Positions 46,205 through 56,527 of a DNA stretch of 64,000 nucleotides are shown piece by piece. The translations under genes and the position numbers were made by a program. The DNA comes from Phragmitibacter flavus. GTDB lineage: Bacteria; Verrucomicrobiota; Verrucomicrobiia; Verrucomicrobiales; Verrucomicrobiaceae. Each line of letters begins with the position of its first letter. Position 1 is the first letter of the stretch. The notes beneath the pieces were generated by a model. It worked only from the letters and a program-made list of their open reading frames with translations, had not been told where the DNA came from and did no database searches. The stretch covers positions 22,170 to 86,169 of the forward strand of contig NZ_VAUV01000020.1 of assembly GCF_005780165.1 (NCBI RefSeq). Direction: 5' to 3'.

Positions 46205-48988
46205 TCAGCGATTGCGGCGGCGTAGGGCCAAAAGGGTAAAGCCGAGGACAAAAAGGAGCGCTCTAGATGGCTCGGGAACGTTGGCGACGGTGATGGTGCC
46301 GGTGGTGTAGAGGGCGCTGGTGTCCCAGGCGTAGAGGGCGGTATTGAGAGTAGGCAGGACGAGGCTGGCAAAGGTGCCGGTGCGATTGGTGACGCCGGTC
46401 CAGTCGATGATTTGCCAAGAGTTGCCGAGGGTCCAGGTGGTGGAGGTGCCGGTGGTGTCAAAGACTTCCAGGATGCCGCCGACAGTTGTGGCTCCGTTGC
46501 TGACGAGTTTGAGCCGGTCGGCTTCAGTGGAAACGATGCCGGCGGTGTTGGCGAAGATGTCGACCTGAACGGTGCCGTTGAGGGCGATGTCGACGGTGGT
46601 GGCGGAACCGAGCAGGAGTTCGGAGGCGATGGCACCGCCGGTGGTTGTTTTGCGGGTGTTGCCGACCATCAGAAAGGTGCCTGTGCCGAGGGTGATGTCT
46701 TTGGAGTCAGCGCCGGTGATGCTGCCGGTTCCGCCGACGATGCTGGTGCCGTTGGCGGTGAAGTTGCCGAGGCCGGTGGCGGCGGTGCCGGCGCCGGGGG
46801 TGTTGCGGACGAGGAGGGTGCCGTCATCGACAATGGTGTCGCCGGTATGGGTGCTCGCGCCACGCAGGGTTTGGGTGCCGGTGCCGACTTTACGGAAGCC
46901 GAGAGCTGCTCCGGTGGCTCCATCGCCGGTGTAGGCGGCGTTGCCTGTTGAGGCGTTGCCGGCAAGCAAGGTGCCGTAGTCGCGCAGAATGCCTGCGAAA
47001 TCACCGGTGGTGTTGCCGTTGCCGACGGTGAGGGTGGAGGTGGTGTTGGTGCGGTTGTTTTGAACGAAGTGGTTGGTGGCGCTGGCGCCGTTGAGGGCAC
47101 CGATGTTTTGAGACGTGCCGAAGAGGTCGAGGATGGCGATGTTGGCGGCGGTGGCGAAGTTGAATTCGTTGCTGGTGTTGCCGAGCGTGCCGTTGCTGCT
47201 GACGGAGCCGTCGGACATGCGGATGATGCCGCGTTGGTGGCGGATGATTCCGGTGAAGTTGTTGCTGTTGTTGCCGATGGTGAGGACGGTGTAGCGGGGG
47301 TCGGTGCTGTTGGCGATGCCGGTGTAGTCGAAGCCGTTGGTGCCGGTGATTTGGCCGGTGATTTTGATGTCGCGGAGGTAGTTGGTGGCGTTGATGTTGT
47401 TGCGGGCGAGGGGATTGGTGGCGAGTTCGATGTTGCCGGAGAAGGACCAGGTTTGGGGGGTGAGGTCGGCATTGAGACCTTCGAACTGGATGAAGCCGCC
47501 GTTGAGACGGATATTTTTGGCGATGTTTTTGGTGCTGACGTAATTTTGCAGCGCGCCGCGGACAACAGGACCTCCAGTGGTGAGGGGGGTATTGGCGTTG
47601 ATGTTGATGACGCCGCCAGCGACGTCGCCGAAGAAGTTGCCGTCGGCGTAGACGTGGCCTTGTTCGATGTTGATGTTGCGGACGTTGACGGCCTGGGTGT
47701 TGCTGGTGGCGCGCCAGCTGATGCCGGCGGCGTTGACGAAGGTGATGTCGTGATTGTTGGCGTTGATGTTGAGGATTCCCCAGCGGGCAGCTCCGGGGGT
47801 GGTGGAGAAGGTGGTGGCACCGGTCATGGTGATGTTGGTGAAGGGGTTGTCGGTGGCGCTGTAGGTGCCGGAAGAGGTGACGGCTCCGAGGTAGCCGCCG
47901 AAGACCAGGCCGGTGGTATCGACAATGCCTTTGCCGGTGACGGTGAGATTGTATCTTGAGGTGTAGGTTTGCAGGGCAGTATTGACGGTGTCGCGGCGCC
48001 AGTTGAGGTCGAGCGTAGCACCGTCCCGGACATCAATGAGATTGTTAGCTGCGCCGAAGGGGTTGGGGTTGAATCCGGTGTTGGCTTTGAGCATGCCAGC
48101 TTCGACGATAACGGTGCCTGTGAAGGTGTTGCTGGCCGACATGGATAGGGTGCCGAGGCCCTTTTTGATGAAGCCTTGATTGCCAGCGAGGGAGGTGGCG
48201 AAGGAGACGTTGTTGCCGTTGGTGTCGATGTTGTAGGCGGCTGTGTTGCTGGCCTGGGAGAATTGGGTAGAGAAGTCGGTGTTGATGCCGGTGCCGTATT
48301 GCAGGGTGCCGCCGGAGAAGATGATGCCGCTGGTGCCAAAGGCGGTGGCGGAATCGGCGCGAAGAATCCCTTCGCTGAGGCGTGTGAAGCCGGAGTAGGT
48401 GTTGGCTCCGGAGAGGGCGAGCAGGCCCGCGCCGGTTTTGTTGAGTCCACCAGTGGCGGCGCTGCCAGCAACGCCGGTGAGGCGCGCGTTGACGAGGATG
48501 CTGGAATTGGCGGCGGCGTTCCAGGTTTGGGCAACGAGGTTGTCGATGGGGGCGAGCAGGATGTCGAGGTTGGTGCCGAAGGTGAGGGCGGAACCGCTGT
48601 TGTTGCTGACGGCGTTGGCATTGCCGGTGAGGGTGAGGACGGGTCCGGCGGCAGCGACACCGATGGTGGTTTGGGTTCCGGCTCCCGTTTGCTGGATGGT
48701 GGCGGCGCTGAGGTTTTCGGTGAGGGTGAGGGTGTTGGTGCCGCCGGTTTGGAAGATGGCGTCGCTGCCAGTGGTCCAGCCGACCAGGGGAGCAGCGCTG
48801 CCATCGGAGGCGGTGTTCCAAGTCACGGTGGCGGCCGACCAGTTGGAGGAGCCCGCGTTGAGGGTTCCGTTGGCATTGACCGTGTCAAAATAAAGGGGGG
48901 CGGCGATTCCAGAAGGGGCGGCGGCAGCGGCGATGCAAAGACTTGCGCAGACTTTGAGGGCGAGGAGACGGGAACGGGAATGCTTCAT
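46205..48988 (-). CDS. Large autotransporter-associated beta-strand-repeat protein with PEP-CTERM anchor
   Basis: 927 residues. A signal peptide (about 1-29, ending GIA-A) precedes repeated beta-helix units such as LNKTGAGLLALSGANTYSG, IKKGLGTLSMSASNTFTG and FRKVGTGTQTLRGASTHTG. The PEP-CTERM tail is VPEPS, helix ALLFVLGFTLLAL, RRRNR. It is a relative of the 853-residue protein at 29420-31981 but lacks that protein's GSGYTSAP module. It is expected at the cell surface or in the matrix; the ligand is unknown. Confidence 0.92.
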   Translation of the reverse strand: MKHSRSRLLALKVCASLCIAAAAAPSGIAAPLYFDTVNANGTLNAGSSNWSAATVTWNTASDGSAAPLVGWTTGSDAIFQTGGTNTLTLTENLSAATIQQTGAGTQTTIGVAAAGPVLTLTGNANAVSNNSGSALTFGTNLDILLAPIDNLVAQTWNAAANSSILVNARLTGVAGSAATGGLNKTGAGLLALSGANTYSGFTRLSEGILRADSATAFGTSGIIFSGGTLQYGTGINTDFSTQFSQASNTAAYNIDTNGNNVSFATSLAGNQGFIKKGLGTLSMSASNTFTGTVIVEAGMLKANTGFNPNPFGAANNLIDVRDGATLDLNWRRDTVNTALQTYTSRYNLTVTGKGIVDTTGLVFGGYLGAVTSSGTYSATDNPFTNITMTGATTFSTTPGAARWGILNINANNHDITFVNAAGISWRATSNTQAVNVRNINIEQGHVYADGNFFGDVAGGVININANTPLTTGGPVVRGALQNYVSTKNIAKNIRLNGGFIQFEGLNADLTPQTWSFSGNIELATNPLARNNINATNYLRDIKITGQITGTNGFDYTGIANSTDPRYTVLTIGNNSNNFTGIIRHQRGIIRMSDGSVSSNGTLGNTSNEFNFATAANIAILDLFGTSQNIGALNGASATNHFVQNNRTNTTSTLTVGNGNTTGDFAGILRDYGTLLAGNASTGNAAYTGDGATGAALGFRKVGTGTQTLRGASTHTGDTIVDDGTLLVRNTPGAGTAATGLGNFTANGTSIVGGTGSITGADSKDITLGTGTFLMVGNTRKTTTGGAIASELLLGSATTVDIALNGTVQVDIFANTAGIVSTEADRLKLVSNGATTVGGILEVFDTTGTSTTWTLGNSWQIIDWTGVTNRTGTFASLVLPTLNTALYAWDTSALYTTGTITVANVPEPSRALLFVLGFTLLALRRRNR

Positions 48989-49104
48989 GGGGCGGGCGGA
49001 ACTTGGGGATTTAGGAGACGTCGTGGGAGGACGAGATTTTTCAGCTTAGAAAAATACGGTCGATAAGGAAAGTCAAAGCTGAGATTTTTTGATGGATGGT
49101 CGAG

Positions 49105-50349
49105 TTAAAGCAGGCGTTTGAGGATGGCGCATTGTTCGGCCTGGCGGGTCTGGATGTATTGGCGGGCTTTGTTTGCTTTGGCCTGGGCGGTGTTGGGGTC
49201 TTTGGCCATGGCAAGGATGGTGGGGACGAGGCGGGTGCGGTTTTCTTGGTTGTCGAGATCGAAGAGCCAGTCGCCGAGACCGATTTGTTCCCACATGAAA
49301 CCTTTGGTGGTTTGTTCGACGAAACGGCAGACGATGGCGGGGATGCCGTTGCCGATACACATAATGGGGCTGTGCATTTCGCTGCCAAAGAGGCCGGCGC
49401 TGCGGACGTAGATGCTGAGGGCTTCGTCAGTGAGCCAGAATTTGTCGCGCCAGACAACGCGGGGTTTGAGTTCGTCGGGAAGCGGATCAAAAAGGAGCTC
49501 CTTGCCTTCCTGCATCTGGGTGGAGTCTTCGGGACAGATGAGGATTTTGTGGTCGGTTTCGCGGAGGATGGCGATGATGGCTTCGCGGAGCAGGACGTGG
49601 TCGTGCTCTTTCATTTCTTCGTTGCGACGATGTTTTTCCGGATGGAATTTGGTGCCGCGTTTGATGCGCCAGTAGGGGGCGTTGCGGAGGTTGGGAATGA
49701 CGCAGAGGAACTTGCCTTCTTCGAGCTTGTTGGCTTGCAGGTAGGAGAGGGCGGTTTCGTCATTGCGGAGGTCGGTGGCGAAGGCGCCGTCGGGTCCAAA
49801 TTCGATGATGGGGGATTTGACGTTCGCGTCTTTGACGACCTGGAGGGATTTGGGGTCGCGCAGGAAAACGAAGGAGGCGGTGTCGAGGAGGTCCTTGGTG
49901 TAGTCGTCGAGGCCGTTGTTGCTCATGATTTTGAGCCCGGGGTCGCCGGCGGGGGCCATGGTGATGCCGAAGATGCCGTAGGGCTTTTTGACTTCGTTTT
50001 TCCAGATGGCGACGTCGCGATGGGCGGTGAGGTAGGGGCCGGAGCCGTGGAGGAGGAAGTCGCAGGTGTCGATGATGCGGCGGTCTTTGGTGATGACGAG
50101 GTTGGGGAAGCGTTTGAGCAGCATGGGTTCGACGCCGTTGCTGACGTCGGAGGGCCAGAGGATAACTTCCACATTGGGGAGGTGTTTTTCGAGAATGGCG
50201 AGGACGCCAGGGGTGTGGCCGATGTCGCCGATGTTGACGGTTTGCCAGGAGGAGCGAAGGACGATGCGAGGTTTGCGGCCTTCGGCTTGGGCAGCGGCGA
50301 TGGCGGGGATCGAAGCTAGGGCGGAGGTGAGAAAGTGGCGGCGCATCAT
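49105..50349 (-). CDS. Polysaccharide pyruvyl transferase family protein with Tat-like signal
   Basis: 414 residues starting at one of two adjacent ATGs (50349, 50346). The leader MMRRHFLTSALASIPAIAAA looks like a twin-arginine signal. The remainder matches the polysaccharide pyruvyl transferase family (SSWQTVNIGDIGHTPG near 35-50, HGSGPYL, FVFLRDPKSL, SEMHSPIMCIGNGIPAIV near the end). Family enzymes transfer pyruvate from phosphoenolpyruvate to sugars in the cytoplasm, so a secretion signal is odd. An exported member would lack its usual donor and may do something else. A longer upstream frame to 50802 is not believable coding sequence. Confidence 0.85.
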   Translation of the reverse strand: MMRRHFLTSALASIPAIAAAQAEGRKPRIVLRSSWQTVNIGDIGHTPGVLAILEKHLPNVEVILWPSDVSNGVEPMLLKRFPNLVITKDRRIIDTCDFLLHGSGPYLTAHRDVAIWKNEVKKPYGIFGITMAPAGDPGLKIMSNNGLDDYTKDLLDTASFVFLRDPKSLQVVKDANVKSPIIEFGPDGAFATDLRNDETALSYLQANKLEEGKFLCVIPNLRNAPYWRIKRGTKFHPEKHRRNEEMKEHDHVLLREAIIAILRETDHKILICPEDSTQMQEGKELLFDPLPDELKPRVVWRDKFWLTDEALSIYVRSAGLFGSEMHSPIMCIGNGIPAIVCRFVEQTTKGFMWEQIGLGDWLFDLDNQENRTRLVPTILAMAKDPNTAQAKANKARQYIQTRQAEQCAILKRLL

Positions 50350-50381
50350 AGGAAGGATAAAAGGCGAATGGATGAGTAAGG

Positions 50382-51098
50382 CTAGCGCGGGGAAGAAATG
50401 AGATTCCAGCGATGGGTGGTGACTTTGGCGTGGAACCAGCCGTTCTCGTCGGTGCGGCCGCTTTGGGTGAGGACTTTTCCTTTTTCGTTGTCGGCTTGAA
50501 TCCATTGATCGTTGCCGAGATAGACGATGAGATGGGCCCCACCGCGGGTGATGGCGAGGTCGCCAGGAAGGAGATTGGTGTAGTCCATGGTCTTGATGGT
50601 TCCGCTGGTGCCAACGGGGGTGGTGCAGTTGCGATAACCCTTGGACAGGGCCAGGGCGCTGGCGTCGAACCACCAGTGTTGGAGAAAGGTCCGCAGGGCG
50701 TTGGAGTTGAGGTGGGAGAGGCCGTAGGTCAACAGAGCGTCGCGCAAGGCGCGGCGGGGGAGGCCGGAGCAATCGATGCCAAAGAAACTCTCGCCGCCCC
50801 ACACGTAGCGAACGGATTCATATTTGGTGAGATTTCTGAGGTAGCTGGAGGTGAGTTGTTTGGTATCGACCGGGCGTGCTGGCAGGAGCAGGAGAACGGA
50901 GGGGATGACAGGGAGAAGCAGGAGGGTGAGACGCGCTGGACGACGGTTCCAGATGAGGTAGATCAAGCCCGACCAGAACGTCAGCAGCGCGGCAAGAAAG
51001 GCGAGTTTAAGCAGGGTGTTGCTGACGGGATTGAGCGTGAGGAGAACGACGGATGCCAGTGCGCCGATGGTGATGTAGAGAATCAGTCGGTGGAACAT
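50382..51098 (-). CDS. NlpC/P60-like cysteine peptidase with membrane anchor
   Basis: 238 residues from ATG 51098. Two hydrophobic helices lie at the N-terminus (about 2-22 and 30-50), with a third short one near 57-72. The NlpC/P60 part follows, with catalytic Cys in FGIDCSGLPRRAL and His in GDLAITRGGAHLIVYLG. Family enzymes cut cell-wall peptides. The upstream extension of the frame to 51374 overlaps another gene and lacks coding character. Its neighbour 32 bases downstream on the same strand is the pyruvyl transferase gene, so both may act on the envelope. Confidence 0.82.
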   Translation of the reverse strand: MFHRLILYITIGALASVVLLTLNPVSNTLLKLAFLAALLTFWSGLIYLIWNRRPARLTLLLLPVIPSVLLLLPARPVDTKQLTSSYLRNLTKYESVRYVWGGESFFGIDCSGLPRRALRDALLTYGLSHLNSNALRTFLQHWWFDASALALSKGYRNCTTPVGTSGTIKTMDYTNLLPGDLAITRGGAHLIVYLGNDQWIQADNEKGKVLTQSGRTDENGWFHAKVTTHRWNLISSPR

Positions 51099-51276
51099 GA
51101 CGGCGCGGCAATTTTCGCTGAGGACAAATGCCAGTAGAGCGAAAATCTTGGGCGCTGTCGATGGTGTATTGGCGCAATGCAAATGACCACCAGTTTGCAG
51201 GGCTCGATAGACGGGAGATTCAACTGTGGGTTTTGCTATGGAGGGCTGATGCTGAATCGAGCGATCACCGAGTCGT

Positions 51277-51681
51277 CTAATCCGAAGCCGCGGCTTTTCT
51301 GTATGCGGTGATCCACATGGCCCGCCAAGTTCCGTAGACAAAAAGGGCGAGACCGAGGTAAAACATGAAAGCAATCTCGGAACTTGCTTTTCCTGCGATT
51401 ACAAACATGGCCCCCAGGACACAAGCAAGCACAGAGTTTCCATAGCCCACCTTTGTTTGCACTTTCAGCGCATTCTCCAATTTGGCGGTTGATCTCCGAT
51501 TTGATTCGATGGACTGATGATAGGTTTCCATCGACATGATGATCTTTGAAACATCAGTTTCGCAGCGGCCTTTACATGCCAATCCTTTTCCTAAATCGAC
51601 GAGATGTTCTTGTGAGACCGCTCTCAGGCAAGAGCGGCACAAACCGACGGCGTCTTGAGATGGATCGTAGAAACATTTCAT
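51277..51681 (-). CDS. Zinc-finger (B-box-like) membrane protein
   Basis: 134 residues. The N-terminal ~40 residues carry MKCFYDPSQDAVGLCRSCLRA and KGLACKGRC, a set of Cys/His-type ligands as in small B-box-like zinc fingers. A helical segment and two membrane helices follow (about 78-98 and 101-120). Such proteins occur in scattered bacteria and have no known function. Composition here is less G-skewed than in adjacent genes, hinting at transfer. Confidence 0.75.
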   Translation of the reverse strand: MKCFYDPSQDAVGLCRSCLRAVSQEHLVDLGKGLACKGRCETDVSKIIMSMETYHQSIESNRRSTAKLENALKVQTKVGYGNSVLACVLGAMFVIAGKASSEIAFMFYLGLALFVYGTWRAMWITAYRKAAASD

Positions 51682-51741
51682 GATCGTATGCCGGTCTTGT
51701 TCGGAAAGCCGGCCTGGAGTCCGGCGCTCCCAGGGGGGGAG

Positions 51742-53016
<1,275 letters not shown>

Positions 53017-53180
53017 GTGCTTTGGATGGAATGGTAACTGACTAACTGGGATGCCGTGGGAGCAAAGACAGACGTAGACGTGGTCAGGTCGCGATGTTCC
53101 ACCCTGATAAACAGGCACGGAGGGGTGTCGTCAAGCCGATCGGGACGACGAATGAGGGTTTTGTGCTCGGCAGAGAGAGG

Positions 53181-53777
53181 TTAGGAGCCCATTTGCAGGA
53201 TCATAACGACGCCGGCGATGCAGGAGACGATGCCGAGGATGCCGAGGATCATGAGGCCGCTGCCCGCTTGTTTTTTCTTCGCTTTGGGGCCAAAACCCTG
53301 GCGCATGTGGGCGGGGCAGGGGGTGGCTCCGAGACCGGTAATGGCGGCGGCGGAGTTGGTGACGGTGGCGGGTTCCCAGCCGCTGCCAGCGCTTTCGTTG
53401 GAGAAGTCGGGTTCAGAAGCGTCGTCTTCGTAGATGGAAGTGGGGGCTGGGGCAGAGCCTTCGTCGGCGGAGGCGGGAGCTGACGCTGGAGCGTCGCCTT
53501 CGTAAACGACGGGGCAGCTGCCGATACGGAATTCTTCGCCGTGGCTGAGGCTGGCTTTTTCAACGCGCTGGCCGTTGACGTGGGTGCCGTTGGTGGAGCC
53601 GAGATCATGGAAGTCGATGCCGTTGGGGGTCACAAAAATTTCGCCGTGGTAGCTGGAAACGGAGCCGTCGGGCACGACGAGGTCGTTGTCCTGGGCGCGA
53701 CCGATGCGATAGCGTTCGGCTTCGAGTTCAAACTCAAGGGTCGAGCCGTCGGTGGTGTTGATTCTGATTTTTGGCAT
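53181..53777 (-). CDS. FHA-domain protein with C-terminal membrane helix
   Basis: 198 residues from ATG 53777. An FHA domain (about 1-95) has RIGRAQDNDLVVPDGSVSSYH and LGSTNGTHVNG, the phosphothreonine-binding loops. An Ala/Pro/Glu-rich linker follows, then a C-terminal helix (MILGILGIVSCIAGVVMIL). It is probably an adaptor that brings phosphothreonine proteins to the inner membrane, by analogy. No Ser/Thr kinase gene is adjacent. Confidence 0.88.
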   Translation of the reverse strand: MPKIRINTTDGSTLEFELEAERYRIGRAQDNDLVVPDGSVSSYHGEIFVTPNGIDFHDLGSTNGTHVNGQRVEKASLSHGEEFRIGSCPVVYEGDAPASAPASADEGSAPAPTSIYEDDASEPDFSNESAGSGWEPATVTNSAAAITGLGATPCPAHMRQGFGPKAKKKQAGSGLMILGILGIVSCIAGVVMILQMGS

Positions 53778-53821
53778 AACTGGGGACGTTTTTAGCAGTC
53801 GGGGGGTGGAGTGGCAAGAAA

Positions 53822-53858
53822 GATTCAAGATTCAAGATTCCAAGATCCAAGATTTTGA
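53822..53858. repeat. AAGATTC heptamer-type repeat
   Basis: Tandem AAGATTC units with drift (AAGATTC, AAGATTC, AAGATTCC, AAGATCC, AAGATTTT) lie upstream of the FHA gene. It is a different unit from the GGCTAAA arrays but has the same 7-base period and setting. Confidence 0.55.
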
Positions 53859-54001
53859 GGAGTGAGGGGCTTGAAGGTAGGCGGATGGAGGCGGCTGAGC
53901 ACGGGCAGGTTGGTCGCACGATTGGTGGCGTTTTTTAACCGGCGCAACACGAAGTCCCCGGGTTTCAACGGTGGCCCATGGGAAATTGGGCAAGCGTCTG
54001 A

Positions 54002-54065
54002 GGCGCTTCGCGTCCGTGTTCTTGGCAAGATGCCAAGAACGACACGCAAGATGCGTATGCTCCCC
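54002..54065. repeat. Dispersed hairpin element
   Basis: GTTCTTGGCA-AGA-TGCCAAGAAC (54018-54040) is followed by ACACGCA-AGA-TGCGTAT (54042-54058), then GCTCCCC. Both arms of the first stem have changed together compared with the copies at 34.1 and 46.1 kb. The element abuts the carA stop codon. Confidence 0.75.
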
Positions 54066-54074
54066 AAATTCTCG

Positions 54075-55238
54075 CTATTTGCTGGACTCGATGAGGGAGG
54101 CGAATTCTTTGAAGAAGTAGCTGGCGTCGTTGGGGCCGGGGGCGGCTTCGGGGTGGTATTGGACGCTGAAGACGGGGAGGTCGCGATGGCGCAGGCCTTC
54201 GACGGTGCCGTCGTTCAAGTTGATGTGGCTGACTTCGAGATTGGAGGGGAGGGAGTCGGCATCGACGGCAAAACCGTGGTTTTGACTGGTGATGGTGACC
54301 TTGCCGGTGCGGACGTCCTGGACGGGCTGGTTGCCGCCGCGATGTCCGAATTTGAGTTTGAAGGTTTTGCCGCCAAAGGCGTGACCGAGCATTTGATGGC
54401 CGAGGCAGATGGCGAAGACGGGTTTTTGTTCGGCGAGTTTGCGGACTTCGGCGTGGATGTAGTCAAGGGCGCCGGGGTCGCCGGGGCCGTTGCTGAGGAA
54501 GATTCCGTCGGGTTTCAGGGCGAGGACTTCGTCGGCTTTGGTGGTGGCGGGGACGACGTGGACATCAAATCCTTCCTGGCGCAGGCGGCGCAGGATGTTG
54601 CGTTTAATGCCGAGGTCGTAGGCAACCACGCGGTGTTTGGTTTCGCCGAGAGCGTGGAAGACGCCTTCGGGTGGACCGCTGTGGCCCTGGCTGGGGTTGG
54701 GGATGTCCCAGAGACGGCTTTGTTGATTGGTTTCGTCCCACGCGTAGGGGTTGGCGGCGGTGACTTCCTTGACGAAGTCGCTGCCTTTCATCAATGGGCT
54801 GTTTTGGGCGAGCTGGATGGCGTCGGCGACGGTGCCTTCGCTGGTGATGACGGCGCGCATGGCCCCGAGGGTGCGCAGGTGTTTGGTGAGGGCGCGGGTG
54901 TCGATGCCCTGGATGCCAGGGATGTTCCAGCGTTTGAGGTAGTCGTCGAGGCTCTCGGTGCTGCGCCAGTTGCTGGGGACATTACAAAGTTCTTCGATGA
55001 CAAAACCGCGCACATGCGGTTCGTCGCTTTCGTCGTCGAGGAGGTTGATGCCGTAGTTCCCGATCATCGGGTAGGTCATGGCGACGATCTGGCCGCGGTA
55101 GGAGGGGTCGGTGAGGACTTCCTGGTAACCGGTCATGGAGGTGTTGAAACAGATTTCCCCCGAGCCTGCCTGGGTGGAACCAAAGGCTTCTCCTTCAAAA
55201 TAACGTCCGTCTTCCAGGGCGAGAATGGCTTTCTTCAT
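54075..55238 (-). CDS. carA: Carbamoyl-phosphate synthase small subunit
   Basis: 387 residues from ATG 55238. It is the glutamine-hydrolysing subunit that feeds ammonia to CarB for arginine and pyrimidine synthesis. The N-terminal CPSase domain has [16 protein letters not shown] and the [17 protein letters not shown] signature. The class I amidotransferase domain has catalytic Cys in [16 protein letters not shown] and the His/Glu pair near [10 protein letters not shown]. carB is not adjacent in the window. The frame upstream to 55328 is not part of the family. Confidence 0.96.
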   Translation of the reverse strand: MKKAILALEDGRYFEGEAFGSTQAGSGEICFNTSMTGYQEVLTDPSYRGQIVAMTYPMIGNYGINLLDDESDEPHVRGFVIEELCNVPSNWRSTESLDDYLKRWNIPGIQGIDTRALTKHLRTLGAMRAVITSEGTVADAIQLAQNSPLMKGSDFVKEVTAANPYAWDETNQQSRLWDIPNPSQGHSGPPEGVFHALGETKHRVVAYDLGIKRNILRRLRQEGFDVHVVPATTKADEVLALKPDGIFLSNGPGDPGALDYIHAEVRKLAEQKPVFAICLGHQMLGHAFGGKTFKLKFGHRGGNQPVQDVRTGKVTITSQNHGFAVDADSLPSNLEVSHINLNDGTVEGLRHRDLPVFSVQYHPEAAPGPNDASYFFKEFASLIESSK

Positions 55239-55444
55239 CGTGCGGGGGGTTGATAATGGCAGTTGGGCGGGGTTGCAAGTGATGTTGTTGTTGCGGACGG
55301 TTTCAAGGGGTTCTGGCTGGAGAGGCACGTTGGAATTCGGGCAAAAGCTGCAGCGCGGTAGGAATGTTCAGTGCCCTCGATCTTGGCCGATGTTTTTTGT
55401 GATTTACCTGCCCTTCGAACCATGTCAGGATCGACGAACTGCGT

Positions 55445-55750
55445 ATGAAGTCCGATTCGCCCATCATTTGCGGAGGAGGCTGGCGCACGCGGCAAAAATT
55501 TGGCAAGCCTCGAGCCCGGCGGTTTGGCTTTCTAACGCTGGTGTGGATGGGGATTTCGTTTGGGGCTTCCGCGCCGTTTTGGGAGGGATGGCCGGAGGAG
55601 GTTGGAGCGTTCGAATGGTTATGCGTGGCGCTGCTGGTGCCGCACACGGTATTTGCGGTGTTGGCGGTGGTGTTTTGGTTGACGGAGAAGCCGCAGGTGT
55701 TTGTTGAGGAGACCCCCAGCTTTGATCACGATATTCGGAAGTTGTATTGA
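55445..55750 (+). CDS. Small membrane protein, unknown
   Basis: 101 residues. It has a Gly/Arg-rich N-terminus and two hydrophobic helices (FGFLTLVWMGISFGASAPF; WLCVALLVPHTVFAVLAVVF), then a short acidic tail ending DHDIRKLY. No family is recognised. The start is uncertain because no clear ribosome-binding site is visible. Membrane-protein-like character supports a real gene. Confidence 0.5.
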   Translation: MKSDSPIICGGGWRTRQKFGKPRARRFGFLTLVWMGISFGASAPFWEGWPEEVGAFEWLCVALLVPHTVFAVLAVVFWLTEKPQVFVEETPSFDHDIRKLY

Positions 55751-55802
55751 GGAGGAGGTGGATCAAAGAGAAACGGAGACAATCCAGTGAGCGACGAAAT
55801 GT

Positions 55803-56291
55803 ATGTTTAAACCGATTGTGGAAAGACTAGCAGACTGGAATTTGAGTTTGATTTTGTGGCTTGCAATGATGATGGCTTGCGGTGCGGGGATCCTGGAGGC
55901 TGAAAAGAAAAACGTGATGAGTCCTGAAGATTTGGTGGTGGCCTATGAAAAGGCTCTGGCTTCACAGAAGTGGGAGGCGGTGGAACCGTTGATGGATTCG
56001 CGGTGCACGGTGACTTTTTCTGACGGCAGTGTGCATCGGGGAATCAAGGAGGTGGAGAAGGCTTTTCGTAGAAACTTCGCGCTGATTGAGGATGAGAAGT
56101 ATGCCATTTCGGAGCTTCATTGGATGGTGAAGTCGGATGGGTTTGCGGTCTGCACGTTTGTTTTTGAGTGGTCGGGGCGGATGGAAGGGCAGGCGGTGGC
56201 AGGTTCGGGGCGGGGAACATGGTCGATGTTGAAGGATGGCGGAACGTGGAAACTGGTCGCGGAGCACCTTGGGCCGAAGGCGGAGGGGTGA
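55803..56291 (+). CDS. Exported SnoaL/NTF2-like protein (DUF4440 type)
   Basis: 162 residues with an N-terminal signal or membrane segment (LSLILWLAMMMACGAGILEA). An NTF2-like cone fold follows: VVAYEKALASQKWEAVEPLM, YTV-like strands with GSVHRGIKEVEKAF, and the final W-S-M-L-K-DGGTWKLVAEH strand typical of DUF4440/SnoaL-like proteins. Members bind small molecules or serve as scaffolds. The role here is unknown. Confidence 0.75.
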   Translation: MFKPIVERLADWNLSLILWLAMMMACGAGILEAEKKNVMSPEDLVVAYEKALASQKWEAVEPLMDSRCTVTFSDGSVHRGIKEVEKAFRRNFALIEDEKYAISELHWMVKSDGFAVCTFVFEWSGRMEGQAVAGSGRGTWSMLKDGGTWKLVAEHLGPKAEG

Positions 56292-56313
56292 GGTTGCCGT
56301 TTTTGTGTGGTCG

Positions 56314-56491
56314 ATGCACGCTGGGTGCATGAGGCGTCCTTGCAGGACGCGGAGTGTAAGGACTTTACCCGGCACCTTGTGCCGGGCTGATATGAAGTGT
56401 CCTGTCAGGACACGGGGTGATCAAGGAATGAATCCCCGACTTGGGTTGAGCGCTTGATCTGGTGGCGGGTTCTCGGCAAGATGCCGAGGAC
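56314..56491. repeat. Cluster of five palindromic hairpins
   Basis: ATGCAC-GCTGG-GTGCAT (56314-56330), GCGTCCT-TGC-AGGACGC (56334-56350), CCCGGCAC-CTT-GTGCCGGG (56368-56386), GTGTCCT-GTC-AGGACAC (56397-56413) and GTTCTCGGCA-AGA-TGCCGAGGAC (56469-56491, one wobble). They lie between the convergent NTF2-like gene and lpxD. The last is a copy of the 46.1-kb hairpin. Confidence 0.75.
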
Positions 56492-56527
56492 GAATGGCGA
56501 GCGGGACGGGTAATCTCGCCTTCCAAT

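Noticed and set aside
49105..50802. 565-codon version of the pyruvyl transferase frame
   Set aside because: The first ~150 codons are Arg/His/Pro-rich and antisense-like; the Tat-like leader fixes the start at 50349 or 50346.
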